A DNA stretch of 64,000 nt. Source: Crambe crambe. Its lineage: Eukaryota; Porifera; Demospongiae; Poecilosclerida; Crambeidae. The stretch covers positions 3,304,404-3,368,403 of the forward strand of contig OZ004597.1 in assembly GCA_963924555.1 (NCBI GenBank), in the 5' to 3' direction. This document shows, one piece after another, positions 49,556 to 61,778 of the stretch (within the stretch, counting starts at the first letter, position 1; the number at the start of each line of letters is the position of its first letter). Both the position numbers and the translations under genes were made by a program. The notes below the pieces were generated by a model. It saw only the letters and a program-made list of their open reading frames with translations, made no database searches and had not been told where the DNA came from.

Positions 49556-52397
49556 ACATGTCATGTCAGATGATGCCAGACATCAGGAAAGGCAAGAACA
49601 ATGAGATCAACTACAGGCCTTGCATGGAAGTGAATATTTGAAAAGCCAATCAGAGGGTACTGACTAACTCGATGTTTATAATATACATAAGCTTAGCTAG
49701 AATTGAATTTCAAGACAAACTCGTTATAGGCTACTCCCTTTGGCGACCACAGGTTGTTACATGCAGTAATTAAGGACCAATTGGGATACTTAAGCTTTGT
49801 GCTTTGCGCAGGAGGGGGCACACCCCCTCCCACACCCTCCCCTTCCCCCCAAGGTGAAATTCTTAGAAGAAACCCTGATTATGTTTTATAGCTTTTGCAA
49901 ATTCTGTGAAGGAAGCATAATTTTGATGTTTGTTCACAGAAACTGCTATATAGGTAAAAGTACAGGCTAACCCTACATGGCCTTTTTATTATTCCCCCCC
50001 CCCCCCCCCCCCCCCCCCTTCACTTGTTTACCTCCTTTACTTACTGTATCAATTCATATTTTAATTTTATAATAACTTTTACTTTCTGTATCAAGAGGTT
50101 TTAGCTAATGGTAAAAGCACATTGTGTGGTTATAACTGTACAAGTTGATATGGATATTATTGTTGTATGTGAAAGGATCATGAAGTTACAACCATCAAAG
50201 AAGATGATGAACGAATTTCACTGTCCAAATGACCGGCAACAGCTGGATAATATAATACATAGGATAGGCAAGCGAAGCTGGCCTATGTATTATCAAAGAA
50301 AGCTAAAGGGCTGGGCTAGGGGCTAAGGCTAGGCTAGGGCAGGCTAGGCAGTGAGTGTTAGGTGTATGGGACATACTATTCACGCACTGCTGTGACTCCA
50401 AGGCTAGGCAACACTCACCCAGCTTGCAATGCAGGCCCAAGCTTCCTAAAGCAACCAAGGAGTTGCAGTGTTGCCACTGTAGTGCATTGGTGGTCTGCTA
50501 TCGAACATGGTGTGACGGGTTCGAATCCCATTGGGTACTGGTGTTTTGGTACCCCCATGCAAAATATCCTAGTGGATTTTGTACCCTAGTGGATTTTGCA
50601 CACCCACACAAAATAATGTATTTTGATTCCCTCCAGTGGTTTTGGTATCCCCATGGTATCCATCCATCCAGTGGTTTTGGTGTCCCCATGGCATGATTTA
50701 CTTACTCAAATGGATTTGGCACTCTTAACAGCTACTACCTAATATAAATACCTAGCAATGTATGCATGATTGTGGCTGTTTCTTTGCATGCCGCTGTGAT
50801 ATTTATAGATAATATTGTAGTTCTGTTGTGGCTACACTCCATTAATTCTTAGCTGACAATCATCATATGAACCTTGTTAGCTACACTTGTAAGCAAGGAC
50901 ATGAAGCACTGAACTCCTTTCATTCCAGTTTTGCTAGCTACAAAATCATCATTGAATGATATAGCTATAGTAGCTACCACTCCTACTCTCAGCAAAGGAA
51001 GGGAGAATGACTCTAATCTTACAGAAAGCCCTGAGCATACCACCTTATGTGTGATCTGCACAATAATAAATCTTTCTAGTATTTTTTGGAGATCAGTTCC
51101 TCAAGATTGGGACCACTCTAGCTCCTGAGTACAACATTTATGGACTAGGAGAACAAAAGAGAAAACTGAAACTCGAGTAAGTCTATTTCCTTTTCCCATT
51201 TGTTTCTGGTACGTAGGTACGTATGCCATGTTTCCCCAGTGAAACCTGTCTATGCCCTTTATGGGCACAATCCAAGTGGCTGAATTTGAGAGGATACTGA
51301 TAATAAAAGTGGAGAGGTCTTTATGAGATGAACATCTCGTGAAGATTGTACACCTATTAAATATTCTAGTCCCAATTGAATACAAACCAATAGAGAACTC
51401 ATGAGGAACAATTTCAGTTTCATCAAAGCATGTTCTGCTAATAATTTTGATTTTTACTCCCAAGAATGCCACATTCTTATTCTTTATATATAGGGCTGAG
51501 CAGATCATTACTCTATGGAACATTGAAAAACTTACCACACCTACTCCTGAGGATCTGAATTTGTGTGAGTAGCTTATACTCTAGTCCTCTAAGTACGAGT
51601 ATAAATTTTCCACTATGGGATTCTGGAAGTGTGTTATATCTTTATCATACCCCTGCTCTATGGGAATAAATTGTGTGGGTTTGTCACAATATCTCTGTAC
51701 ATATTTCAATTAAGAATGAAGAGCTACAAGAATAGACTTCCAATAATGCAACAGCTTCTCTACCGTGTATGTACGTGTACAGTCCAGTGCTTGCCCTTTG
51801 TAATTTTTTCGTCATAAACAGATGGTTCCCATCCTTTTTACATGCAAGTGATGGAGGACGGGTTGTCTCATGGTGTCTTTCTGAGAAACAGCAATGGAAT
51901 GGACATAAATTTGAAAACCACTTCACTCGTCTATAAAGTCATCGGAGGTACTGTATGTACATATGTAAGCTCCTTCTGGATCTTGAGATGTGGTACGAGT
52001 CTCAATTTCATAGTTGAAAGCACACCAATTGATCTGTCAATCTGAGCAGGGAAGGGGTAACCCACTTTCAGACTCTTAAAAAAATGTTTTGTCTTTTTTG
52101 TTTGCTTGTTTTTTTTTATTATTTATTTATGTTGTTTTTTCAGGAGTGTTAGATTTTTACTTCTTTCTGGGGAGCTCACCCAGCTCTGTCGTTCAGCAAT
52201 ATCAGGAAGTGATTGGTCGTCCAGCCATGCCACCATACTGGGCACTGGGCTTCCATCAGTCTCGTTGGGGATACAAGAATCTAGTGGAAATACAAGAAGT
52301 GTTGTCAAACTACGCGAAAAATAAAGTACGTTGAGCGGAAGCTCCTGACTAGAGGTCAGAGCAATTGTCACAAGCACATGCACACGCATGCATACAT

Positions 52398-52443
<46 letters not shown>

Positions 52444-54044
52444 ACACACATGCATGCATGCACGCACACATACACACATGCTTGCTTACACATCACTGCA
52501 TTGCATTGCAGATCCCTCTGGACACTATATGGACTGATATAGACTACATGGATACATTCAGAGATTTCACAACAGATCCTGTTCTATTCCCAACTGCTAA
52601 TATGAGGCAATTGATTAAGAAAGTGCACAATAATGGCCAGCATTATGGTGAGTTGAACTCTGTCACCTGGCCATCTTGCGTGTATTCAGTGTGATTTTTG
52701 TGATTTTGCAGTGGTAATTGTCAATCCTGCAATACCAAATGCTCAAAATTATAAACCTTATCAAGATGGGCTAGGAATGGATATATTCATCAGAGTAAGT
52801 GCTATTAAATTTGTGGGGTGTATTGTCTGATATGTAATTTAATTTAATTACAGGATTGGTCCCATAATATATTCTTTGGTGAGATTTGGCCTGGAATGAC
52901 AGCCTATCCAGATTTCTCGAATCCACTAGCAGCAAAGTACTGGCGTATTCAGGTGCCACTGTACCACTGTAATATAACATAAGCCTAGGGACTAAGAGAA
53001 TATTATTATCTAGTGGCATGTGTAAGCTAGCATACCTCAGGCTGGAGTGGCATGTGTAAGCTTAGCATACCTCAGGCTGGAGTGGCATGGCATACCTCAG
53101 GCTGGAATGACATGTGTAGCATACCTCAGGCTGGAGTGGCATGTGTAAGCTTAGCATACCTCAGGCTGGAGTGGCATGTGTAGCATACCTCAGGCTGGAA
53201 TGACATGTGTAGCATACCAGGCTGGAGTGGCATGTGTAAGCATAAGCTTAGCATACCTCAGGCTGGAGTGGCATGTGTAGCATACCTCAGGCTGGAGTGG
53301 CATGTGTAAGCTTAGCATACCTCAGGCTGGAGTGGCATGGCATACCTCAGGCTGAAGTGGCATGTGTACTACATGATATTCTTCATAGATTTCTGACTTT
53401 TTGAAGAAAGTGCCAGTGGATGGTCTGTGGCTAGACATGAATGAACCCAGCAATCGCTGCAGTGGAGCATGCAATAGAACCAATTATCCGAGGAAAGAAG
53501 TCGGTTTTGATCCTGTCTACCCAGCATACCAGATCAACAACCAAGGATCTAAGGCTCCCCTGAACCACAAGACATTGGACATGGATGCCGTGCTTCAGAT
53601 CGGACTGGCTTATAATGCCCACAATCTCTATGGTACTGAGTGCCTTTATGTTGTCAAGTAATAATTATTACATGCCTCCAAATCATTAGAGGTCAAATAT
53701 CCATCATCTTCTAAGGCATTATCTGTTAAATGTAGGTTTAATGGAATCCATTGCCACTAGAAGGGCACTGATATCTGTCTACAAAGGCAAGCGACCATTT
53801 GTTCTCTCTCGCTCCACATTTCCTGGATCAGGGGCCCACGCTGCCCACTGGTTGGGGGACAATTACTCAAAAGAAAGTGACCTTTACTTCAGTATCCCCG
53901 GTATCCTCAACTTCCAGATACTTGGAGTTCCACTAGTGGGGGCAGATATCTGTGGCTTTGGAGGTTAGAGAATAGCTACACATCGAGAGTTTTACATCAA
54001 ACATATGTAATCCCCCAGTTTAACAATCATAATATCTTACCATT

Positions 54045-54089
<45 letters not shown>

Positions 54090-54112
54090 CATATGGAGTG
54101 TAATTTTCAGTA

Positions 54113-54169
<57 letters not shown>

Positions 54170-55489
54170 CTGTTTTCTACTATAGGTCATACAACAGAGG
54201 AGCTTTGTGCCAGGTGGATGGAACTTGGAGCATTCTATCCCTTCTCCAGAAACCACAACTCTCTGAATTCCCTTCCTCAAGTAAAGTTCAAAGTCCATCT
54301 GACCCTCTTACCTTATTTGGTATTAATGATCACAGGAGCCATATCGCTGGGAATCTGTTGCAGCTATCAGTCGCAAAGTCCTTGGGATCCGTTACTCCCT
54401 TCTTCCTTACTACTACACTCTCTTCTTTAAGATTACTACCAAATCTCATCCTGAAGCTTCAACCGTCCTTAGACCTCTCTTCTTCGACTTCCCAGGAGAT
54501 AAAATAGCTCTTTCAATAGATACCCAGTTCCTCGTGGGGAGTGGGATTCTCATCAGTCCTCAACTTAAGCTTGGTGAGTGCTTCTACATACTTCAGGCTT
54601 TGTGAGTTGTTTCAGACCTGACCAGACAAATTTTAAAGGAGTGGATCCTATCAATTATATAGGTGGGAGGGGGGAAGGGAGGAGGAGGTAAGTGATGGCT
54701 GCTGACCAAAGTGTCCTGATTATAATATTATTGTGACCATAAAAATGTCCTAAATAGGGAAGCGTCCTTATTTCAGGGGAACACATCCTTAATAATTGTG
54801 TCCTGATTTTTGGAGCTGTATTTTATCACATATATACTTTTCAGGTAGTGAAGGGAAGTCATTAGACATGTATCTTCCTGCCTCTACCTGGTATGACTGG
54901 TACACAGGAGATGTTGTACCTACAAGTGGAAAAAACATCACTGTCCCTACTCCCCTGGATCACATCCCAGTAAGTAGTAAAATTAATTTCAGTTATTTTT
55001 AAAATTATTTTACACATTTTTACTTAATAGCTACTTACTCACTTACCTTTTTGATTTAATTATTATGCAAGTAGTATTCTAAATTAATGAATCACACATT
55101 TTCTTGTTTCAGATTCATGTCCGAGGAGGTCATATTATTCCAATTCAAGAGCCTGGTCTCACTACCAATGCCAGTAGGAAGAACCCGTATTCTCTGCTGG
55201 TGGCTCTGGCTGGTGGATCAGCTAGTGGGGACATTTATTTGGACGATGGTGTCACACATAACACCACAGAGTATGTGGGAATAGTCACTGCCTTTTGCTT
55301 GATATTCCTCTTGAACAGAGCATGTTACTTTTAACTCCTCAAAACTATCAATTCCATGCACCCATTAATTTTTTATGACAATAATTTATGTAGAAAATGG
55401 TGCATGTGGAAATAATCACTTCCTTGTACTCCTCAATATTTTAATGATCCACATGCACTATCTATGTATTCATCTTCTGTTGTGCTAAT

Positions 55490-55583
<94 letters not shown>

Positions 55584-55969
55584 TCACTCTCTAGTTATAC
55601 ATATGTTGATTACTCATGCAAGTATAATACAGTTACTTCTTCTGTCCAGGGAACGGTGAGTACATGACATCATCAATGGTTAATATTGCCAGCTTTCCAA
55701 TTATTCCTAAAATCCCCCCCTCCCTACCCCTAACCAGGCCCCAAGGATGATGATAGTACTTTTTTTTCTATTCTTAGAAATTTGCCACAAAGTGGGCACT
55801 ACCATTGCTAATGAATGTGACTGTACTGGGCGTGGCCAATAAGCCAACTGTGTTGACTCTAAATGGAACACCTAAAAACTTCACTTTCAGTGAGGGTAGA
55901 CCTTTCAAGTTGATGGTGAACAACTTGAATATCAACATGGACACTGAATTCACTTTGAGTTGGAAATAG
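47690..55969 (+). CDS. Gene D: single-trefoil GH31 paralogue with altered active-site motifs
   Basis: Complete 21-exon gene of about 883 aa with the same exon plan as gene C. Exons: 47690-47780, 47938-47996, 48058-48126, 48371-48522, 48582-48683, 48743-48786, 51080-51176, 51494-51564, 51822-51947, 52144-52325, 52512-52647, 52712-52794, 52854-52952, 53389-53632, 53736-53963, 54186-54280, 54336-54573, 54845-54969, 55113-55270, 55595-55655, 55778-55969 (TAG). Signal peptide ([16 protein letters not shown]), one trefoil ([18 protein letters not shown]), then GH31. The nucleophile Asp (LWLDMNE) and acid/base Asp (HWLGDN) are kept, but SNF becomes SNR, the conserved VIVDPAI becomes VIVNPAI, and the 54336 exon is 15 nt shorter. 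The frame is intact, so it is not a simple pseudogene; changed specificity or lower activity is possible. The GC-donor intron at 48684-48742 is shared with C. Confidence 0.9.
48905..49065. repeat. Solo diverged arm of the 58.5-kb hairpin element
   Basis: The gene D intron sequence ACATTTCCGTGAAATGAAAA up to CCAACAATCCCTA matches the left arm of the foldback units at 58517-60461 with several mismatches. No inverted partner is present, so this is an old or partial copy. Confidence 0.75.
49470..49552. repeat. (GA)n microsatellite
   Basis: Pure AG run in the large gene D intron 48787-51079. Confidence 0.95.
50460..50695 (+). mobile_element. tRNA-derived SINE candidate
   Basis: GGTTCGAATCC (50518-50528) is a perfect pol III B box, and TAGTGCATTGGTGG (50480-50493) is an A-box-like match about 38 bp upstream, as in tRNA genes. 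The body does not fold as a complete tRNA by eye. It is followed by repeated CCTAGTGGATTTTG and CCAGTGGTTTTGGTATCCCC units typical of a SINE body. It lies in the gene D intron. Confidence 0.5.
52393..52475. repeat. (CA)n microsatellite
   Basis: CA dinucleotide run with some TG/CG interruptions in the intron between gene D exons 10 and 11. A related CA/CG-rich stretch lies at the same intron position in gene C (38600-38660), so the repeat probably predates the duplication. Confidence 0.9.
53000..53370. repeat. Minisatellite of CATACCTCAGGCTGGAGTGG type
   Basis: About ten units alternating 24-41 bp (with or without TGTAAGCTTAG) fill the intron before the gene D nucleophile exon (53389). No such array is present at that position in gene C. 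Confidence 0.9.
54047..54168. repeat. Two (GA)n runs
   Basis: GA runs at 54047-54087 and 54117-54168 in the gene D intron; a much shorter GA run (41759-41774) is at the same place in gene C. Confidence 0.93.
55492..55592. repeat. (CT)n microsatellite reaching a splice acceptor
   Basis: The CT run ends at the acceptor of gene D exon 20 (55595) and forms its polypyrimidine tract. At the gene C equivalent (43161-43169) only a few CT units exist. Confidence 0.93.
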
Positions 55970-57495
55970 TTAAACTTTAACCCCATGTATACGTACTTCC
56001 TTTTTATTCATTAAATTGAGTTTTGCAGCTGCCTGGTTTCCTTATAATTAAGACTTGGTGTACAGAATCATTATGGGGATTTATTATGAGGGAAGTAATA
56101 TTATTTTAAAATTCCTCAGGCTTATAAGCTTGATTATAATTATATCTTCTGACTTTTAGCTCTGAAGTCTTAATGAACCATTTGAAATTACCCCACCATT
56201 CATTCATAATGCCTTGTGATATGAGATAATGCCCACCCTCATTTTGCCATGTGCTACTTCAATTGTACCAGTACATAGTTCCTGAATCATCTGGGTGAAA
56301 CAGAAAATAGAAATTAGAAAGTCGTAAAGTGCATGCAGCATACACTTTGGGTGGGACATTTCAATAGCCAAGATCTAGTATTTGCAGTCAAGTCTTGTAC
56401 AGCTTGCTCGTGGAGGGACTTTCTCTAGTGAGGTCTTTGCTTGGACCAGTACTGGGGCTTTATAGTGAGAGCATCCACAGAATACGACAGGGTCCTGCTT
56501 GGAATCTCCTGGAATTCTCTCTGGCCAGAGTTGTATCTAAGTCAAAAGGAATAACCATGTGATTATAGTTATGCCAGTGTTTCCCAGTCTGTTTACAAGA
56601 TCTTAATTCGCATTCCCATCTATCTGAAAGTAGTCAGTACCATTAGATTCATTAGAGTTATAGTAGAGTTCAGGGCCAACAAATACACAATACCTTTCTG
56701 TTTAATTGTCAGGGTTTCATCTGGGGGGGGGGGGGGGGGGGGGTTCCTCCCCCAAGCAGCTCAACTTCTCCCCCAAACTAATCCAACTTCACCCCCCCCC
56801 CCCCAAAGGTATAGATATTTTTAATAGGCTACCACAGGTTGTTACACGTAGTCACTAAAGGGAGTAATTAATTTGAGATACTTCAGAGTAGTAAGCATTT
56901 TTGGCTTCATGCTTTGCGCAGGAGGGGATACCCCCCTCTCACACCCTCCCCTTCCCCCCAAGGTGAAAGAAATTCCTAGATGAAACCCTGAATGTGTTTT
57001 AATCGTATCTATAGCTTTTGCAAATTCTGTTAACTATTTAGTTCATTGTTATGTCAACTCCTCTAGCCCCCAAAGCTCATATGATAATAATAGCAATAAA
57101 AATGCATGATTTGAATGCTCAATAAGATCAAATGCACTTCAATGCTAATAGTAAGTGCACAAATCAAAATGGCGTCACTATGAGTCAAGTTCTCTTTATC
57201 AACAAAACTGGTTAGTATACTGCTGTGACTTACTGGCCAAGTGTGACAAACTATTTCCTGCAACCCTTCTGCTCTAATTCCATGAGTAAAATTATTTCTC
57301 TTTCCCCACAACAACTCTATACAGTGAAAGTGAAAGTTAATTAGTTGTAACAATCATAATTAATGTGCAACTTCCTATAAAAGTCATCATAGCTAGTACG
57401 TTCAGAAGACATCAGTCGAAAAGTAAATGCATTATTAGTTGTATTCTAAACTGTATACTGTAGCTAATCAGTATATAGCTCAACTGCAAGTTGAA
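55970..57495. other. Spacer containing a copy of gene D intron sequence
   Basis: The stretch 56577-56676 repeats gene D intron 48250-48335, and 56690-57020 repeats pieces of 49090-49910, with intervening parts deleted. 57040-57495 is the 5' flank of the membrane pseudogene and is repeated at 63240-63698. No coding region recognised. Confidence 0.75.
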
Positions 57496-58516
57496 ATGGA
57501 TTCTGAGTTCACGTTGTTGAGGTTATTTCTTTCAATGCATGTGAGAATTGGAAGTTACGATGTGGCGAATGTGCAAGTTACAATGAAACTAATGACAATT
57601 TATACTATGGTTCTTGTCCTTATGTCTTCATATTTAACTCAAAACTTAAGCATGGTCGTCATGGGATGATCACTTTCAACATTAGCTCTTGCCTTCAACT
57701 AAATGATGTGATGTGTGGACAACTGAACAGAGAAGGACTCTTATGCAGCAAATGTAAGGCTGGATTTGGTCCTGCACTTTATTCTGTCACTTGGAACTGT
57801 GTGAAATGTGATGACGAGCATTCCTATCAAAAATGGATATTGTTCTTCTTTCTGAAACTCACCCCTCTGACAGTCTTCTACTTCATAGTCATCATCTTCA
57901 ATGTGCGTGCCACTTCACCACCCTTCACTGCCTACATATTATTCTACCAGTACTTCACTAATATCTATAAACTGAGTCCTAATCCTTACTTTCGAATGTA
58001 CCTCGAGAACTTTATCAGTCCTTATGTGTACAAACAGTGATTGACATATGGAGTCTGGACTTCTTTCGGCACCTCATTCCTCCATTTTGTGTGAGCAGCA
58101 GTTTGACAAACCTCCATATTCTTCTTATCAAACTAATTTCAGCTTTCTATCCTCTTGTCCTGATATTTTTTATGTATCTTCTGATTGAACTGCATGCTAG
58201 GAATGTGTACCCGATCGTCCAAGTGTGGAAACCTTTCAACAAGTGTGTGGCTAAGTTAAGATCTTATGACCCTAAACCATCAATCTTCAATGCATTTGCA
58301 ACATTCTTGCTTCTTTCACTCTCAAATATTCTATTCACTAGTATTGGCTTTATTTATGCTGTGACAGTTTATAAAGTAATGGAGAATTCAAAGCATTATA
58401 TTATGATCCTAACATGTCATTAGCTAAAAGTCACCGAAATTATGCTCCAATTATTGCACTTCTGATAGTTACAACACTCTTCCCCATGCTAATTCTCTGT
58501 CTTTATCTCATCATAC

Positions 58517-60953
58517 AAGTAAGGGAAAAAGCATTTCGTGAAATGAAAAAAAGATGTAGGGATGACCACTGCTCAAAAAAGTAAGGAAACAAGAAGGATG
58601 GGATCAATCTTTGTTCTGTATATCCAGCCAACAATCCCTACATATACACACATTACTACACTATAATCTGAAGTTACCTGACGTATATGTAGGGATTGTT
58701 GGCTGGATATACAGAACAAAGATTGATCCCATCCTTCTTGTTTCCTTACTTTTTTGAGCAGTGGTCATCCCTACATCTTTTTTTCATTTCACGAAATGCT
58801 TTTCCCCTTACTTGTTCCTGGTCTTTTTTCCTCTCTTTTATGGTTTTAGCTATGATTAGAGTTCATTCTTCTATGTGTATGCAGGGACAGATGAAAGAAG
58901 TTCTCCAATAGCATACCAGCCCAATCATTTATCGAGTCAAGGTGTTGTGTTGTTGAGCCATACTTGGAGGTCGAAGATGCTGAAATAGAGTCTACCGTGG
59001 TGAATCTAAATCCCCGAATCGATACAGTAGTCTACCATCAGCTAGAGCTAGCTAGCTAGAGACAGCTGAGTAATATTATGATTTCGAATAATTGGATATT
59101 CAAATACATGCGCATGCGTATTATAGAAAAGATGGCTTCCTAATTGAATTAGTCGAGTGCTGTGCTCCATAGTGTCTCCTTTTTCATCGACTCTTTCGAG
59201 GATCAACGAGTAGAAAAGATCGTAGTTGGTAGAATTTGGAGTGGATTTGTCCAGAAATCATGGCTGTAGCTTGAGTGGTTCGAGAGATATGGTTGTCTAA
59301 GAATAATAATAATAATAATAATAATAACAAGTAAGGGAAAAAGCATTTCGTGAAATGAAAAAAAGATGTAGGGATGACCACTGCTCAAAAAAGTAAGGAA
59401 ACAAGAAGGATGGAATCTTTGTTCTGTATATCCAGCCAACAATCCCTACATATACGTCGGGTAGCTTCAGATCATAGTGTAGTAATGTACGTATATGTAG
59501 GGATTGTTGGCTGGATATACAGAACAAAGATTCCATCCTTCTTGTTTCCTTACTTTTTTGAGCAGTGGTCATCCCTACATCTTTTTTCATTTCACGAAAT
59601 GCTTTTTCCCTTACTTGTTCCTGGTCTTTTTTCCTCTCTTTTATGGTTTTAGCTATGTATAGAGTTCATTCTTCTATGTGTATGCAGGGACAGATGAAAG
59701 AAGAATAGTTCTCCAATAGCATACCAGCCCAATCATTATCAACGAGTCAAGGTGGAGGTAGAAGATGCTGAAATAGAGTCTACCTTGTTGAATCTAAATC
59801 CCCGAGTCGATACAGTAGTCTATCATCATCATCATTATTCTAGCTACATATACCTATGGACCTAGCTAGCTAGCTAGCTAAAGGCAGCTGAGTAATATTA
59901 TGATTTCGAATAATTGGATATTCAAATACATGCGCATGCGTATTATAGAAAAGATGGCTTCCTAATTGAATTAGTCGAGTGCTGTGCTCCTTAGTGTCTC
60001 CTTTTTCATCGACTCTTTCGAGGATCAACGAGTAGAAAAGATCGTAGTTGGTAGAATTTGGAGTGGATTTGTCCAGAAATCATAGCTGTAGCTTGAGTGG
60101 TTCGAGAGATATGGTTGTCTAAGAAGAATAATAATAAGAATAATAATAATAATAATAATAAGGGAAAAAGCATTTCGTGAAATGAAAAAAAGATGTAGGG
60201 ATGACCACTGCTCAAAAAAGTAAGGAAACAAGAAGGATGGAAATGGGATCAATCTTTGTTCTGTATATCCAGCCAACAATCCCTACATATACACACATTA
60301 CTACACTATAATCTGAAGTTACCTGACGTATATGTAGGGATTGTTGGCTGGATATACAGAACAAAGATTGATCCCATTTCCATCCTTCTTGTTTCCTTAC
60401 TTTTTTGAGCAGTGGTCATCCCTACATCTTTTTTTCATTTCACGAAATGCTTTTTCCCTTACTTGTTCCTGGTCTTTTTTTCTCTCTTTTATGGTCTTAG
60501 CTATGATTAGAGTTCATTCTTCTATGTGTATGCAGGGACAGATGAAAGAAGTTCTCCAATAGCATACCAGCCCAATCATTTATCGAGTCAAGGTGTTGTG
60601 TTGTTGAGCCATACTTGGAGGTCGAAGATGCTGAAATAGAGTCTACCGCGGTGAATCTAAATCCCCGAATCGATACAGTAATCTATCATCAGCTAGAGCT
60701 AGCTAGCTAGCTAGCTAGCTAGAGACAGCTGAGTAATATTATGATTTCGAATAATTGGATATTCAAATACATGCGCATGCGTATTATAGAAAAGATGGCT
60801 TCCTAATTGAATTAGTTGAGTGATGTGCTCCATAGTGTCTCCTTTTTCATCGACTCTTTCGAGGATCAACGAGTAGAAAAGATCGTAGTTGGAGTGGATT
60901 TGTCCAGAAATCATGGCTGTAGCTTGAGTGGTTCGAGAGATATGGTTGTCTAA

Positions 60954-60988
<35 letters not shown>

Positions 60989-60990
60989 GA
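58517..60990. mobile_element. Three tandem foldback-hairpin units with (AAT)n tails
   Basis: Each unit of about 815-830 bp has a left arm of about 125 bp (AGGGAAAAAGCATTTCGTGA to ACAATCCCTACATATAC), a loop of about 35 bp, a near-perfect inverted right arm, then about 520 bp of unique tail ending in (AAT)n. Units begin near 58517, 59331 and 60159. The loop in unit 2 is inverted relative to units 1 and 3. The first unit starts directly after ATACAA in the membrane pseudogene, and GTAAGG there looks like a splice donor. No transposase was seen; a non-autonomous foldback or SINE-like element is the best guess. Confidence 0.85.
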
Positions 60991-61228
60991 GAAGAAGAAG
61001 AATATAGCGATTTACCTGCTTGCCGTATTTCTGAAACGGTAAGCTCCCTGGTCCTGAAACTTGGTCTGCACATTGTAGTAGGCTCTAGTAGGCTGGATAA
61101 TCATTCACAGTAGCTTTTGTTAGGTCTAAGTGGGAGAACTAGAATTTCACTTTAGTATTAGTCTATAGGCGGCGCGCGCGGCCGTCCGAGTCATCCCTAC
61201 ATAGAGAGTGCTACCGCACTCTCTGATA
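60991..61228. other. Right flank of the repeat array
   Basis: GAA-rich start, then unique sequence, a GC-rich patch GGCGGCGCGCGCGGCCG (61168-61184) and a small inverted repeat (AGAGAGTGC..GCACTCTCT, 61204-61225) immediately before the pseudogene coding sequence resumes. Confidence 0.5.
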
Positions 61229-61778
61229 CATCAGGAAGATCATGTTCTTCATCTGCTGCAAGGACCTCCGTTTTTTTTTCAATCATTTGTGGATGTTTTC
61301 CAAGGTCATTACAAAGATGGAACCAATGGCACACATGACTACAGAGCCATGCAGTTCATAACAAGGGGATTACTAATATACAATCTTACCAGGTACAGAG
61401 TAGGCATACCAATATCATACATGAAATATGACATCCTGATGTGAACAATTTCATCAATTTGCCTATTTAGTATTCAAATATGCAAATATCATTGAAGGCA
61501 TAATATACAGCTTTATTGCAACATCAGTTCTCTTTATTGGAACACTGGAATTCAGAGTGAATACATCTAATAATAATGCTCGGACTTACTGCACTATTTT
61601 TGTAGTGTTACTGCCATCATTGATACTGATTGGAGTGTTTATTTGGAAGATTGTACTCATGGCACAATGTTGGAAGTTTATCGAGTTAAGGTTTCTTCAC
61701 AGAGAAAGGATTGCATTGACCCCAGATAGTCTTCCACATAGATTAGTTCATCCCAATGAATACACACCACTTTTGTAA

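Larger units (their letters stand above)
57496..61778 (+). pseudogene. Disrupted multi-pass membrane protein gene
   Basis: Compared with the intact start at 63699, this copy lost about 47 bp of signal-peptide sequence and changed frame. Coding pieces follow: MITFNISSCLQLNDVMCGQL..GLLCSKCKAGFGPALYS and hydrophobic helices (57666-58038); a 1-base frameshift; VIDIWSLDFFRHLIPPF and more helices to about 58390; another frameshift; then YAPIIALLIVTTLFPMLILC to 58516. Here 2.7 kb of repeat units is inserted. Coding resumes at 61229 with FFFQSFVDVFQGHYKDGTNG and ends at VHPNEYTPLL (stop by 61778) after further breaks. The motif order (GxLCxxCKxxF, TVIDI, helices, F.D.F.G..KDG) matches the C-terminal half of the 1262-aa protein at 21130-24918, so both belong to one superfamily; this one lacks the long ectodomain. 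Clearly non-functional as read. Confidence 0.85.

Noticed and set aside
50460..50540. A functional tRNA gene
   Set aside because: A and B boxes are present but acceptor and anticodon stems do not pair convincingly; a SINE is more likely.
58696..60562. Repeated 70-90-codon frames starting MLAGYTEQR
   Set aside because: They are translations of the hairpin right arm on alternate strands; no independent gene signal.
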